Positions 1 through 13,956 of a stretch of 64,000 nt of DNA are shown piece by piece. A program made the position numbers and the translations under genes. Each line of letters begins with the position of its first letter. Position 1 is the first letter of the stretch. The notes under the pieces were generated by a model, which worked only from the letters and a program-made list of their open reading frames with translations, ran no database searches and was not told where the DNA came from. Location: assembly GCF_003672135.1 (NCBI RefSeq), contig NC_039506.1, forward strand, positions 248,001 through 312,000. The letters run 5' to 3'. This DNA is from Ooceraea biroi (lineage: Eukaryota; Arthropoda; Insecta; Hymenoptera; Formicidae).

Positions 1-3000
1 TCTGATAACAGATATTGCACCAGGGAAGGAGTGCAAGGGGATGAAATGTTTCCTGTGAACCTGGTGATCTCTCTGCGGTCGTAAATGCGCACACGCATGT
101 CGGAATAATAAAGCGGCGGATTAACAAAAGCGTCGAAGTAATATCCCGTGAAATAATTTTATTTAATAGCTCTTTCGACGCGTAATGCAAAGGATATTTT
201 TATTTTATTATATTTGACGGCAACATACACATTTCCATAAATCGTATGTACGTTTTACTCGTGTTTTGCCGTACGCATGCATGAATCGGAGAGCGCGCTC
301 GAGTCCAAGAGGCAAGGAAGAGAAAAAGAGGAGCACATCCTCGCCTCTCCGACATTTCCCGGAATTCCCCTGGTAGCGAGGGATAAAAAAAAACTTAGGT
401 GAGGCGCAAGCCCTTCGCTCGCAGGCTATTTCGTTCATGTGCACGCGCGGAATCTCAGTCGAGCATAGTATCTGGAAGCCATCGACCAAAACGTGCGGGA
501 AAGAAATTAATTACTTTTTTGCCTCACCGAGGGCTCCATATGCACGCTCGATTGAACCGTGCCCGTATCATTTTGACGTCAATCAAGCGCTGCTCTACCG
601 TGAATGCTGTCTGCTGTAGCGAATCACGTCGGAGCAGACACATTCGTTGTTGAGAGTAAGGTGACGCGAAAAAATATGATCGACGAAATTGCACGTGTAA
701 TTTCGAGCAGATCGCCGAGCAGAATGTTAAGCGAATTTTCGTGCAAACGTATAAGAAGCTACTAGCTCTGGAGAAATCGAGAAAGCACTAATTCGAGAGA
801 TTCTCAGCGTCTTATTGAGAAGTCCGCGACTGAATGCTCCACCCTGGATCTCGATCGTATTCGCAATGTTCAGGAATTCGCCTGGAGCCGAGGAATTTCA
901 CTTGCGCGACGTTCGGCGAAATTCTTACGTAAAGGGAACTGTCGTGATGGTGTGGCTAGTATCCTTCCGACTGATTTATCGACGCCTTCGTTCGCGTGCA
1001 TCGTCCGCGAGTGTTCCATGCATCGGTTTCAGGAAAGAGAGAGTAAAAGATACAGGGTGAGTGACGAAGAGGGAAAGAGAAGAGAAAGAAAGTATACACT
1101 GCGCACGGGTGCATCGTGCACATAAAGCAAATGAAACTTAAATGAGTAACTAAATCCCGCGGGTCACGCGAACACGACCCCGTCGTCGACTTTTATTGGC
1201 ATTTTCGAGAGTGAAGGCGGGAGTGCTTATCAGAAGGCAAGCTGATGAATCGCCGTCCTTAAGAGCGTAAAGCGAGACCTCCTCTTCTCTGCCCTCTTTC
1301 TCGCCCTCTCGAGACGTCGGCGCGAGCAAGCGATCAAATTATACAGATTTATCGCGCGGCTCGCGTACCTAAACAAGCACTTCACTAACTGAATAAAGCT
1401 CCACTTTGATAATTGGCGATAGCGGTACGAGCGCAAATTCGATCGCGGTCAGGAGTCGACGATAAATCAACGTCGTTGTTTCAAATTGGGAGAGAAAGAG
1501 GGAGAGAGAAAGTTGTTATTATTGCCATTGAACTAATGGCCGGATAAATATCCCGGATTTACGTCGTGCAATTATACCGCGCGATAACGTATTACCGTTA
1601 ATAAAAATAATGTTTATTTCGCTGCGTTCATTTGTTGCAACAGTTCAACATAAAAAAGTATTAACAGACATTGGATTAATTACGGTGTTTGAAAGTGCTT
1701 GAAAACGCACGTTCGGTATATCATCAATCCCGTAATTACGCGTGAAAAGCATTCATTTGACCCGAGCGATGACGTCATGAAATCAAGCGCGACTTGTATC
1801 GGCGCGGAGATACGTCTGTATTGATAAAAGGGTAGGGTGAGGCGACCGCAATTGAGAAAATTGCACGGGTATCGGTTTCACCCTCATGTTACAGGGGAAC
1901 CCAGATCGTTGGGTACGAGTGAAACAATCTTCCGGTTTAGTGCAGCCATTCCGGCACCAGTGCTTCTCCGGAATAAATTCGCGAAACGTCACGGTCACGT
2001 ATGTGGATGTGATAAATAACGAAGGATAATCAATGTTTCATAAATACCGTTTCGTGCGAAAGTAATTGGGGCTTGGGGATTCGGGATTGTTACTGTTTAA
2101 TTTGCGAGTGTAATTTTCGGAGGGCGCGTTAAAATTATTTTTGTTTGAAATCTCTTTTTACGAGCACCGCGCGAATCTCCCCTAATTGTCCACCCTCGCG
2201 CTATCGGCAGGATCCTATCGGAAAACTTCCGCAATTTGCGAGATTTATCGCTGTGATGCTCTTAGTTCTCCGCCCGGTCTTGGATTTAGTGGTCCTCCTC
2301 TTTAAATTACCTAGTAAAGTCCACGTGAAATTAACCGGAAAACAAGAATGTGTCAGTTGTATCTTAAAATTTAAGTCACCGGGATTCTAGCCGGGATAAC
2401 CAACGACGACCTCATAATTGGGTCTTTACCTAATTTGTTCAGTAAAACAAGTTTAGAAGTTTCAAGAATTATTACGCCAATAAATTTGATAACAAAAAAA
2501 AGATGATTAGTAATGATAATTATCGTTTCACTTGTAATAATTTGATTCTTTTGATGGTTGCGGAAAAGTTTTTCACTTGATATGTGTAGACGTCGGAAGA
2601 TTTGAATCTTAGAAGCTGACAGAAATGGGTATCGATGATACACGTCGATCGGATCTACTGATGTTCATGATGTTCCACGTTAGTTCTCGCGATTAATCGC
2701 ATTACTCTATATCGCTCGCAACTGCTAACAGTGGTCAAACGAGCATTCATCGCAAATGAAGCGGACCAACGCGGCTTGGCAGGATCTCGATGGAATGTCG
2801 AAACGTGCTCGCCGCTGTTAGAAACCGCGTGACCGCAGCGGTAACGTCTGATTATTCCAAGGTAATTAGAATATCAATAATTCATCGCTGTGCGCGACGA
2901 TGCGTGTTTGCACGGATCATTATCTTGCGTGGAAGAGGATATTAGGTTGAACGATTTTAAGTATAGCGCGGCGAATGATCGCGCGCTTTGACGAGATCAT

Positions 3001-6000
3001 CAAATACGTTTCGTGATAATATCTATCGATGCGCGGTGTTTGTATAAAGAAACCGGAGAAACTTTATAACGATAAATTATACAATAAAGCGCAGTGTGCA
3101 CGCGCGCACCGTATTAACGTATCTTGTAGACTCGTGGAGTCGGCGCAATTGAAGATAAATTAACGCCAACTTGGCGAACCGCTTGGCGAACCGCTTGGTG
3201 AACGGCGGAGAATAGCGTGCCTTTAGAGGACGGCTCGTAATTTCAGCGCGAGTTTTACGATTGATAAACGTTCCGCAAAATTTCCGACAATTTCTCGCCT
3301 TGCCATTGTCCCCTGCGAAAATGGCCGTCGGCCATTGTTCGTCCAGCAGCATCGGCTAATTTCATCAGCTTGCGGGTACGACCCAGCGTCGCTAACGAGC
3401 TCACCGGACCAAACGGACCACGTGTGAGATCGCATCAAGGTTGACAACGAGAAAGAGAGAGAGAGTCACGAGGGTGTGGCACGAAAATCATGGGTGTCAT
3501 TGTAGCCTATAGTTATACGGTGGCTCCGCGTAATCGGTGTCCCTGGTCCCGATCGTGGCCAATCAGTCACCATTGACTGGCAGTTGGATTGGTGTCCCAA
3601 TCGTGCCGACGTGAGCCATATTATCACCCCTCTTCCCTTTCAACTACGATCAGCGGGTCAGTCTTCAGTGACGCGTGCGAGAACCACGTGTTTACCGGCC
3701 CCGATCTGGGAAAATATTTTCTCCCGTTCTCGGGGGAGGAGACCTTAATCGCGTTCCCGTCCTCCTTTCTCCTTTCTGTCTTTGCGAGGGGTGCCAAAAG
3801 TCCCTTGAAGCCACAAAATTGGGGGTGTCCCTTCGACATTATCCAATTAACGGATCGAATCGCGACTATTGCTCGGACGCGGAGTAATGATGATTAAGGG
3901 AGGAATGACTCACGCAATTTTGATCTCTGCAAAGTAAGATTTAATAATATATCTGGCGCAAATATGTTTCGAATGTTGATTCTTGATATTTAGGTACTCT
4001 ATTATCCACAAAAATTAATCTCTTGAGTATCATCGCAATACTATTTTATCTTATAGATATCTTTAAGATATCTTTAAGATTTCAATTCGATATTTAAAAC
4101 CAGGATTAAACATGACTCATATTTCACGTAAAGATATTTTATGGAAAATTTAATGTCTAAAAATATTAATCCGTTATTTTCAGATAACTCTTGAAATCTG
4201 AATAAGCTGATACGAAAATACCAGAATCTCTCGTTTTTCTTGTAAAATCAATTTCATTTACGTTCATCCACCTTAGCTAAGAAGGCTCTTCCGTCGAAGA
4301 CACCTCGACAAAATTAAAGAAACCTAAAGCTTCTCCCCGGATCGTCGTTATCTAATTAAGGATTCGCGAGTCAATAACCCCGATGAAACGTAGTTTTCTC
4401 CACCCTCCGAGCATGATTCCCCCTCGATTGACCGGTACCACGAGCTGGTGTACATACTCAATGGTCTCTGCTGATCTGGTCAAGCCACAGCCACAACACG
4501 CGGCCGGAGAGTGGAGCGAACTTCATCGACAAGCTTTTGATGTCATTGGAATGAGTAGAGTTCGGATCGCTTCCAATTGTTTTCGATTCACCCCACGGCG
4601 GCGGTTCGCAGCTCATGGGACGGCTAATCGCGCGTGCAGCGGACTCGCTAATCAAAGCAGGCTGCGATGCTCTCGCAGGTGCATCAGCATCTGCACCTGC
4701 GCACCGTTCATCAGAGGATCATCGACATAGATCATTGCACAACCGCGGGCGCTTAAAGTGCATTAAATATGCTATCGGATACCTGATCTCCGATATCCCG
4801 GATGGAAACTTAAAACGCAAGTCTCTCTTTTTGCAAGAGACGTCATTTGCAGAAATCAAGAAGGAAAGCGAATCATGAGAAGTAACTTCCGCTAAATCTT
4901 GATGATTTCCATCGGAATACATAAATAGATGATACATAAGTGCGAGAACGAGTTAGAAAGAGCACAGCGGGATGAAGATATCAAATAAAATCGAAACACT
5001 TGCGGCTGTTTATGTTAATGCAGGCCCTCAAAGGGGGCATAACGCGAAACCGTGAAAACCTGTTCCTCGTCGCTCACACGTCGCACCGCGCACCGGAAAT
5101 CTTTCATTGTCGACAATTCAGACAATTCGACGCTGACAGGTCGGATTTACAGCGGGCGTTATTAATTTGTGCCACTAACGCTGATGCCTTGGGAGTTCGA
5201 CCGAGTTTTTATCGCGCGCGCGCACGCCGCGCGTTTATTGCGTTTCACATGTCATCCGCAAATCTATTCGCATATTACGATCAAGTATATAACAATCGGA
5301 TAATGTCACGCGTGGCAGAAAAGTAAGGATTTATATATTTATATAATCGCGTCATATATTCGCACACGTCACGTTACCGCGACAGGAATATCGAATAGGG
5401 AATATCGCAGGTGACGGAATACATCCAAGAAAATCTCCGCTTTCGCGAATGCGTATTAAACACATGTCGTTAAGTTACATTTTGCAGTACGCGTGGTGAC
5501 GCAGTCGCGTTTTTAAATTTCAAATGCAGCGTCAGCTGCTTAGAGGGATGTAACTTTACGTCGGAGTTTACAATTCTAATTTTATATCAAATACTTTGGA
5601 TAACGTTAAGAAATCTCGCATCACTTTATGAGAGTATACAGGTACATTGTAGTCGTACATCGTAGTTATTATTTCATCCGTGCGAGAAATTAGAACGTTA
5701 TAGCGTTATCATCCCTTATTCTCCGCAGCAATAAAAGAAGTATAACGTAACCGGATACTTTGAACTACCTCAAACGCGTAATGACGGAACGGTGAAAGTT
5801 TCTGCAACGCCGGCTAATGCAGTCGAGTTATTAATCATAAATTTTTTTTAAGATACCGCTATTTGCTTTTTAAGATAGCAATATGCTGTAAAAACCGCAT
5901 CCTGCTCTGCCATATAACGGCCATAACGCTGGCTCTTCGCGGGCGGAACTGCTACTTCGAATCTATTTCCGTTTCCATTTCAATGTGACATTGTGTCCGC

Positions 6001-7087
6001 GTGGAGACGTCGTGTTACGAGTGCGTCGAGCAAACTGTATCGAAATGACGTCGAGGCAGCCTGAAGCTTCCTGAAATAGTCTCCAGAGGAATGCGGAAAC
6101 GCGTTTTAACACAAAGGGAAATGCCGGCCCAGTTTCTATGCGCACGTAGGTTTCTACACTCTCGAAGGTAACCGGTTAACTTAAATGTATCATAGCATCG
6201 TGTAAGAGGTCAGTTTGAGCGAGCGACGCGTCTTCTTCAACGATGACGTCAGCGATGGATGTGTGGCACTTCCGGAAAAAGTATCTCGACTAATTCAATG
6301 ACGGTGTAAAACGACGTTTCATTATAGAGTAAATAGATTTTAATTTTTCTTAATAAATTTCTGAGCCTTCCGATATAGCGGAATGTGTTATCTCTCGCGA
6401 GAGGTCGAATTGCGCGGCATGTAATATCTCTCGGCGCCAAGAGATAATTAACGTTTTTGTGGGTGCAAATGTTACGGATGTCATCGTGCATGATGCATGA
6501 AGATGCACATGTATCGTTGTGTGTTTTATTCTACGCACTGGTTTATATTAAACTGCGTAAAAATATTTTTTTGGAATAGTTTCGCGTTGCGTAAGTACAC
6601 GGTAAATTGCAATTTTAAAACGGTTATCGCGAGAGCATACTGAATTAGACTATCTTGCGTTTCCGTCGTTATCAGCCTTGACAGTGGCCGCGAAACGACG
6701 TTATCGAACGATAAGTAATAGCAGGACTGTAATTATTCTGCAGTAATTGCATGCTTTATGAGAATTGTGTTTTTATATTACGTAAAGTGTAAAAATAAAA
6801 TAAGAAGCACTTCCTCTTTTTCTCTCTATGCTTTCCCTGAAAAATCCCATTTTATCCCTCGAACACGTTTTCTAATAAAACCTTCCAGGAATTTAATCAG
6901 CAGAAAGATCATATCGATCAATCCAAATTGAGCGCTGTTGGAAGATAGTCTCAAAATTCCCTTAAAAATGATTTAGAAGCGAGAAGCAAATTTAATTGAC
7001 AGTATCGAGGGAGAATACCAAAAAGAACAGATACTGCAAAATCTCAATAATCCTTACACGGCCAGGGGTGAAATTACACGCACTCAC
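1..7087. other. No recognisable gene
   Basis: I see no exon with convincing coding character on either strand. The stretch is a mosaic of AT-rich DNA and short CpG-rich patches in which chance open frames of 60-115 codons occur. Given the minus-strand donor sites further right, it is best read as intron or intergenic DNA of a minus-strand gene. That is inference. Confidence 0.5.
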
Positions 7088-7283
7088 CGAAATTCGATAC
7101 GTTCGCGTAAAGGTAATAAAGCAGCCAGCGGCACCATCGAAACAGTCTGACAGCTGAACGCTGAAATATGACGAGCTCGATCATCGTCGCGTGCACCGTT
7201 CAGGCCGACGATCGACTTCGGATTCGAGTAATGTGATCCGCGCATCGACCATTCGCGTACTGAAGTGGCCCACATTTTATAAA
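7088..7283 (-). other. Candidate minus-strand alternative first exon
   Basis: On the minus strand a CpG-rich segment ends in a consensus donor, TTTCG|GTGAGTGCG, placing the exon edge at 7088. About 190 bp upstream is a TATAAAATG box (7273-7281), with a TCAGT initiator-like motif centred at 7261. The spacing between the two, about 20 bp, is shorter than usual. An ATG-led 17-codon frame (MVPLAALLPL...) runs to the donor in phase 2, but it may be untranslated leader. The exon would belong to the same unknown minus-strand gene as the exons at 19.1 and 19.35 kb. Confidence 0.3.
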
Positions 7284-7499
7284 CGCCGGCAGTATCGCGG
7301 TAGCCACTGCATAATATGTGGGGACCGTCTAGCGAGGAAAAGAGAGCGCAGCCGAGAGCGAGTGAGAAGGAGGACGGTGCGTACACGTCTCCCCTACTTG
7401 AGGCTGAACGAATGACGCCATTCATAATTAGGGTGAAGATCCGGATGCTGGATCTCTCTCGTGCCCTTGGCGTCATGTACAGAGGAGATCGTAGAAATA

Positions 7500-10400
7500 T
7501 TATATGGCGATCAGTGGTCTTTCTCTTTTTTTGAAGAAGAAGATCGTAGGGATTTCAGATATATTAATAATTCGGCACGATTTAAGCATTTAAGCAAGCT
7601 ACCGTTTTACCCCAATTTGTCTTACAATGAGCCTGTATTACGCAAATTCTATTATCTCTTGTATTCTGTCCTCTCCTCTCTTTTTCCTTCCTATTTCTTC
7701 TACCGATTACCTCAAGTCGTGCCGCGAAAAAGCTCATTGGACTCCAATAACAACAAATGCAAAATTATTCATAGGAAGATTGCGCGCGTAATGAACCCCA
7801 GCCCATCAGCTCGCGATTCAATCTGGAATGGTAATGGTAGAAGTAATTAACGCCTCGTCGTGCTACGTGAAGCCCGGACAAAGATGGCGGATTCGCGCAA
7901 TTATTAAATTCGCCCCATAGCGCATCGCGCGGGCATTCATCGTGCACTGTTGATGGAACAGGGAAGTTAGTTTACTAGCACAGCTACGGGAGAGTTATCC
8001 TCACACGCGGTGTGTGCATATTATGCCTCGCGCAAGGGGTGTTATGCTCATTACTTCCGTTATGCGGTGGTTAAAACGTTTGCCGCGGCAAATTGCGTTT
8101 ATCATCGAATCAATCGCGTCATTCCAGAAAATCTCCCCGAAATAAGAGGAGCTCTAAGGTAATTAATTTTAATTAATAGCACAAATAATGCTAATAAAAT
8201 TAATAATAGAGATAATAGAGGTGCTTCAACTTCAGAAAAATTGCTTTCCCCATACGCAAATCTATATTCACCAAAGAAAGATTAAAATGTTTGAATTTCT
8301 CCGGAAACTTTCTGGATGTGTCGGAATGTTGCAACCAACGCGGAAGGGATGATTCGCTTGAGCCCCGATCGCAGTGAGATCTTCGATCGATATATAAAGA
8401 GATCTATATAAAGAGATTACGGTTTCGGGATACAGGCGCACAACGCATAAACAGGATATAGGCGGATGCGTCGGGAAAAATACGGAGCACGAAGGACACC
8501 ATGGAAATATCCCGTTATACAAGCTTATATTGTCGCTGCCCTTTTTCTCGTCGGAACTTTACGCGAGACATTTGTATGGGTGCCCCGCGGTGCCGTTCTC
8601 ATAAAGGGATTCCCAGAATCAAAGTATCCTACGGGAACTGGGCGATTCGCAAATTCCGGCGTGCTTATGCGATGCATTCTGCAAAAATGGAACCAGCCTA
8701 GCCTGTTTACGATTCCTCTTTTGCGCTCGCGAATGTGCGACTATCACGCGATAAACGTGATCCCACACACCTTTAATGGCGGTTATAATTTTTGAGGGGA
8801 AACGCTCATGCCATGACCGGAGCCAATAAATTTGAAGGGAGACATTGCTTGTGATAGCGATCCGTAATTTAGAAAGATGCGACGATGGAGTGCCATTTCG
8901 CAAGGTAAGGGAATATGATTGTTGGAACGATACGGATTTGATCTATTGCATTGTCGTTACTAATCATATAGGTCTCGCAATTATAACGTTAATTTATTAA
9001 TATCCTCGACATTTTCACGAAATATACTAATTTAATTAACGCTTAAATAAGAAAAAACACTAAAGGATTCTAAGGAGTTCAGCTGTGTGAATGGAGGATG
9101 AAAAGAAGAGTTACGGTGGCAAGTCAACGTTCGAAATGCACGGTGATGAACAAGAAAAATATCCGCGCTGTGGAGAGCGTGTACGCATCGCGAGTGAAAT
9201 ATGGAAAACGAAATATTGACAGCTTACACTTGACCCACATGCGATATAAAGTACGCGTTCACCGAACGGAGTGCCGAGCGGAACGCACGTGTTCGTTCGC
9301 GCAATAAATGGGGAGGACGGCATATACGATGACGACCACACGAATCCGCGAGAGGCAGCAATGCAATATACACGTACATACACGGAATTGCACAAGTGCG
9401 GATACATAATCGCCTGCATGAATAATTATTTGGATAAAGTAAAGCGCGCGGAGTTTCCGTATCAGCGGCGCATTTGAAACTGGAATTATTCAACTATCAG
9501 ATTAAATGAGCCATCAATATCGTATCAAACGATATCGCTAATCAATGACGTTATCAATAACGGCGCCAATTCCTCCAAAACGCTCGTCGTTGTGCATTCT
9601 AGCCACATAAAGCCTCAGGAAGCGCCGAATGCTCAAGTTTGCGAGCGATTCTATGTGAACGACCTCCTTTTCGACGCAAATTTCCTATCTTATGGCATAT
9701 ATTACGTCATCGCCCTAGATACCGGGCCCGATTGGCACGTGTTTCCGGTCCTGACGTATAAATCTCGACGGTTCGCGTTTCCTCTTGGTATGCTATGACA
9801 TCGAAAAATGGTCTCTTACCTGATCACGATTCCATGAATCCTCTCGGTGCGATCTCGGCCAATTTCGGCTGCACTTGGCGTATGCACCGACGAAAGCGGA
9901 AAGTTCACCGTTGCATAATGACAGACGATGACTTACGGGTGCACTGCACGTCGACCCAAGTGCCAAATGATTTCTCTCCCTCTCCTAATTCTCCGGCGGC
10001 TAATTAATTCATGGGATCGTCGGTACCTGCAAAATTATGAAAATGATATTAATTTTAATATTCAACATCGCGCGGCAGTCGCTTATAGTCTAAGAAGTTC
10101 TTGTAGAAACGTAGAATTTTTGTATCTTTCTTTATATTCGGATATCAACCCGCGTGTTAAATAGAGTCAAAGAAATAGTATAATAAAATAAGAACTTAAA
10201 AATATATTCTATTTTGTGATAAGTATATTAAATATATTCACACATCTGCGTATAAAAATAAAATATATGTATCTATCTAAATGTTTGGAAGAAAAACCCA
10301 TAACTCTTTCGCATGTTCAAAATAGTCTTATCATCGACTATTCTTCGTTCGCGGATCACGTTCATGGTGCTTTCGGAAAAATAACCGGAAAAGCGGAACG

Positions 10401-12799
10401 ATTCTTGAATCGGGTACGCCCCAATTTCACGGTACCCTCGCTTTTGTTTTCACGTCACGTTTCGTACGAAATCGCCAAAAGAATGCAGGCCGCTGGAGGA
10501 GCACGGGAACGGGGGAAAATGGAAACAACTGGAAAACTAATAACCCAAACCCACAGACTATTTTCCATTTTTCCTTTTTATACAAAATAGGTCGAGAGAA
10601 AAAGAAAGAGAGAGTGCGCGCGCACAAGATTTTGCACGAATATTGCATTTGGCCTGCAGCGAAAATATCTGTGCGTTACACAAGAATAAAGCTCTGATTC
10701 CATTCCGCTAGCAAGGATCCAGGTTGGTATTTTACGAAATGGCGCGGTAAAGTCGCTGGGTACAACAAGCCTCTGCGCGGTAAACGTGGAATAACAATGA
10801 TCGCCTCATTCGACGAGACGATGGAGGGTTTTAGACTTGTATTTTCCGTGTCGTCGCAGACTCCATTAGCAACAATGTCGTTACCCGATCTGCACCCTCG
10901 CCTCGTCCCGACCGACCGCAACTTACGCGGTGAAACGAACCCGGCGATGACGCGTCCTCCCGCTGATGGAAACGACGTTAAAGAGGGAGAGAACTTTCCT
11001 TCTCGCTCGCCGGTCACCCTTCCCCAGGAGTACAAGACAAAGTCTTATACTTGGGATATAATATCCCGCCGCGGACGTGCCTTCCAGAGAGCCGAAGAAA
11101 CGGCCAAGAAATAATTCAAAAGTTTCTCGCGGAACAGCTTGCACGTCGCGCCGTCCTCTCGCTTCGCTCTCTTTCTTCCTCACTTTCGCCTCTCCTCAAA
11201 AACCTCCCACGTTACTGTGCTTACGCTGTGCTTAGCGACTTGTATATAACGTATTGCACCATAAATGCAGCAATATCAACATGAAAAATCATCAAATTTT
11301 GCGATCGCGGTTAACGCGTATTTTCCGCGTGCATCTAGGATCGCAATCTTGGCTCGTAAATCGCGAGATAAAGAAAAAAAACAAAGAGTATAAAAATCGC
11401 GATTCGTTGCCGTAAGGCGTATTAAATTTTTGTGTTACCGTGCATCGCGCATTGACTCTAAAATGTGCCTATTTTTCCTTCACGATCGATAGTCGCGTCT
11501 GTGCGCGCATCGGTTGGCGATGCATCGTCGTTATCGCTGCTAACTCGCGAAGCGAATTTTGTACATCGTATTTTGTTGTTTACAATTTGGTGCATGGTAT
11601 ATCTGAGCGTATAATATAAACCTTCTCTTTCTCCTAGCAAACGAACTCGATGCGCCATTAGTTCCCGCACGTACTTCTCCTTTTCGCGTCTAGAACATCT
11701 GCCGCTCCTTGACCCTAGTTTGCATCATGCGCCACGGCAAGTGGAATCAGGGAACATTTATTCATTCTGACCGGTTGCGATGCCGTAATTCAAGCCGTTT
11801 CGCGAGGGCAGGCATTGTTAGCGAAGGAAGATATCAGTGTCGGTCGAAAAACAACGACGAGGGCGAAACGGCTGATGGGGAGGTCATGGCTGGAAAAGTA
11901 ATATCACTGGAAGCATATTGCATTGATGAATCATAAAAATCAGTTTTCTCAGATAATAGAGTTATTACTCAGTGCATTAATATTGTCAATTAAAGTTATA
12001 TCATCTTGTTCTAAAAAAGGCGTGTTAACTTCGTGAAGTTTTTTTGTATCGAATATTGAGGCCTCTTTTCCGCGACGCTGATTGGTTCTCTCGCTTGACT
12101 CGAACTTCGTGTGACTTGAACTTCGTGTTGCGAATGTCAGGATGTCATAGTGGCTGTCAGTGCGGTTATATTGACAATTTTATTTATTATAATATTTTTA
12201 TTTTTATTTTTTTATTTCTTATTTTATTTATAGCGCGCGTAGCGCGCGCTTGTGTTGCTAGTACGTTAAAAGATAAATTAAATAATATTAAAAGTGAAAA
12301 ACATATGATTAAAGTTTGTGCACGTGCAATCTCTCTTTCTCTCTCTCTTTTTTTAAATTGCTAACGATTAGGATAATTTCGGGATAGATGGCCGCACAGA
12401 AGAGACGATCAATCGCTCTAATTTCGCTACTGACTGCAGAGCTGTAATACCATACAATCTCTGATGAACTTTAATTGTGTTTACAACAGGATGTTTAACG
12501 TTTTAACATCATACTTGTGAAAATATTTTTATTTAAACTTTACTAAACTATTAACTAAACGAAATACTAAATATTAGTCTAGAATTACTTCTTTCATCAT
12601 TTTTGTTTACTTTTACGTTAATTTTAAGACTGCCTGATTAACTTTCTTTGTACTTTATGGGGTCATCTCTATATGAAAGAGATGGCCAAGATTCTTACAT
12701 TTAAAAAATTTGTAAAGATTTTATATATATGTTTTGTTCTAAAAACAATGTTTCATGAAAGAAAACATTTAAATAATATTAGTCTATTTTTTTAAGAGC
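7500..12799. other. No recognisable gene
   Basis: Nothing here looks like a gene. CpG-rich islands near 8.5-8.7, 9.1-9.4 and 10.8-11.2 kb carry overlapping chance frames on both strands with no splice-site or family support. Confidence 0.45.
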
Positions 12800-13302
12800 T
12801 TTGTATATAAAAACAGGATATTTTCGGCAATTAAAAACCTTATGGTCATCTGTCTTGGAGTTATCCCATATCAAGATAGAAATAGTTACATTATACATAT
12901 ATAACACAGAGTAATTTGGCCGAAGAGAAGCCAAAAATAGCATATTTCAAAAATAGCATCGATCGCTTTGTACGGCTTCGTATAACTCTTCACAGGTCAA
13001 AACAGATTAAATTTACTGGATATGGCCAATCGCGCGAACGCTTGTTAACGTAACTTTATACCCAGTTATCAGGGAGATTGGCTAAAACCGTACGCAAATA
13101 TAACCAGCAAATTTAGCAGACATTGTCTGACTTTCTTCGTAACTAATTTATCATACTTTGAGAGGATTCATATAGCACGACTTCTTTTCGAGCGATCTGA
13201 TTATGGAACATTTGATTATATCGGTCACATTGATACGTCATAATTTTTAATTATGACGTATCGGTTTTTAATTGCCGAAAATATCCTGTTTTTATATACA
13301 AA
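12800..13302. mobile_element. Non-autonomous DNA transposon with perfect 40-bp terminal inverted repeats
   Basis: Bases 12800-12839 and 13263-13302 are exact reverse complements over 40 bp; the repeat begins TTTGTATATAAAAACAGG. The 423-bp interior has no transposase-like frame. Immediately inside the right repeat is a perfect palindrome with 14-bp arms and a 3-base centre (13232-13262, arms GATACGTCATAATT). Perfect repeats suggest recent mobility or recent duplication. I could not identify a target-site duplication, so the superfamily is left open. It could also be a fold-back repeat rather than a cut-and-paste element. Confidence 0.65.
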
Positions 13303-13483
13303 TCGCGGAACTAGATTATTGTAAGAAACGCGATGTATCTAAAAAAAACAAAAACCCGATAATAAAACATAAAAACAGAAAAAGAGTGTCATGTCAGAAT
13401 CGAAGTTTGAAGAAAGAGATTACTATACTATTTCTATATCGCAGATGTATCGATCGTCTCGATATACAAAGTAACTTTACGGT
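13302..13483 (+). repeat. Direct repeat, copy 1
   Basis: Starting at the right edge of the inverted-repeat element, about 180 bp resembles 13780-13956 in the same orientation. Shared blocks include AAACGCGATGTATCTAA, AAAAAGAGTGTC and TATCGATCGTCTC. The copies differ by substitutions and small indels. No open frame is shared, so this looks like an old non-coding duplication or part of a dispersed repeat. Confidence 0.6.
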
Positions 13484-13779
13484 TTATAGGACGTTGCAGA
13501 TTTTTGCCAATTATTTGCGTCGTTCACTCATACATCTAATTGCAGCGTCTGTTTATTTATATTGCAAGTGTTTCATATTGTGAACACGTTCCACAATATC
13601 ATCGAGAGAGCATAGACAAACATATCCCTATCTCGCACCCCTCTCGATTCATCTATTCTGCCATACTCGGGGGATTGCTGATGATCCCCCTATTCTCCAT
13701 CTTGGCCCCTTTTTGACAGTGAGCGTAAAGGGATCGCAGGTATTATTTATTTGTCCACGCCATTCGCAACGTTATAACT

Positions 13780-13956
13780 CAAATCGCGGAATTGGATTAT
13801 CCTCATGAGAAACGCGATGTATCTAACAAAAACCCAATGATAAAACGTAAAAGAAAAAGAGTGTCCTGTCAGAATCAAAGTTTGAAGAGATTGTCACTAT
13901 TTCTATATCGCAGACGTATCGATCGTCTCAATATACAATGTATAGTAACTTTCTGT
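13780..13956 (+). repeat. Direct repeat, copy 2
   Basis: This is the partner of 13302-13483. It begins CAAATCGCGGAA, the same sequence that abuts the right terminal repeat of the 12800-13302 element. That may mean the element inserted next to, or inside, one copy. Confidence 0.6.
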
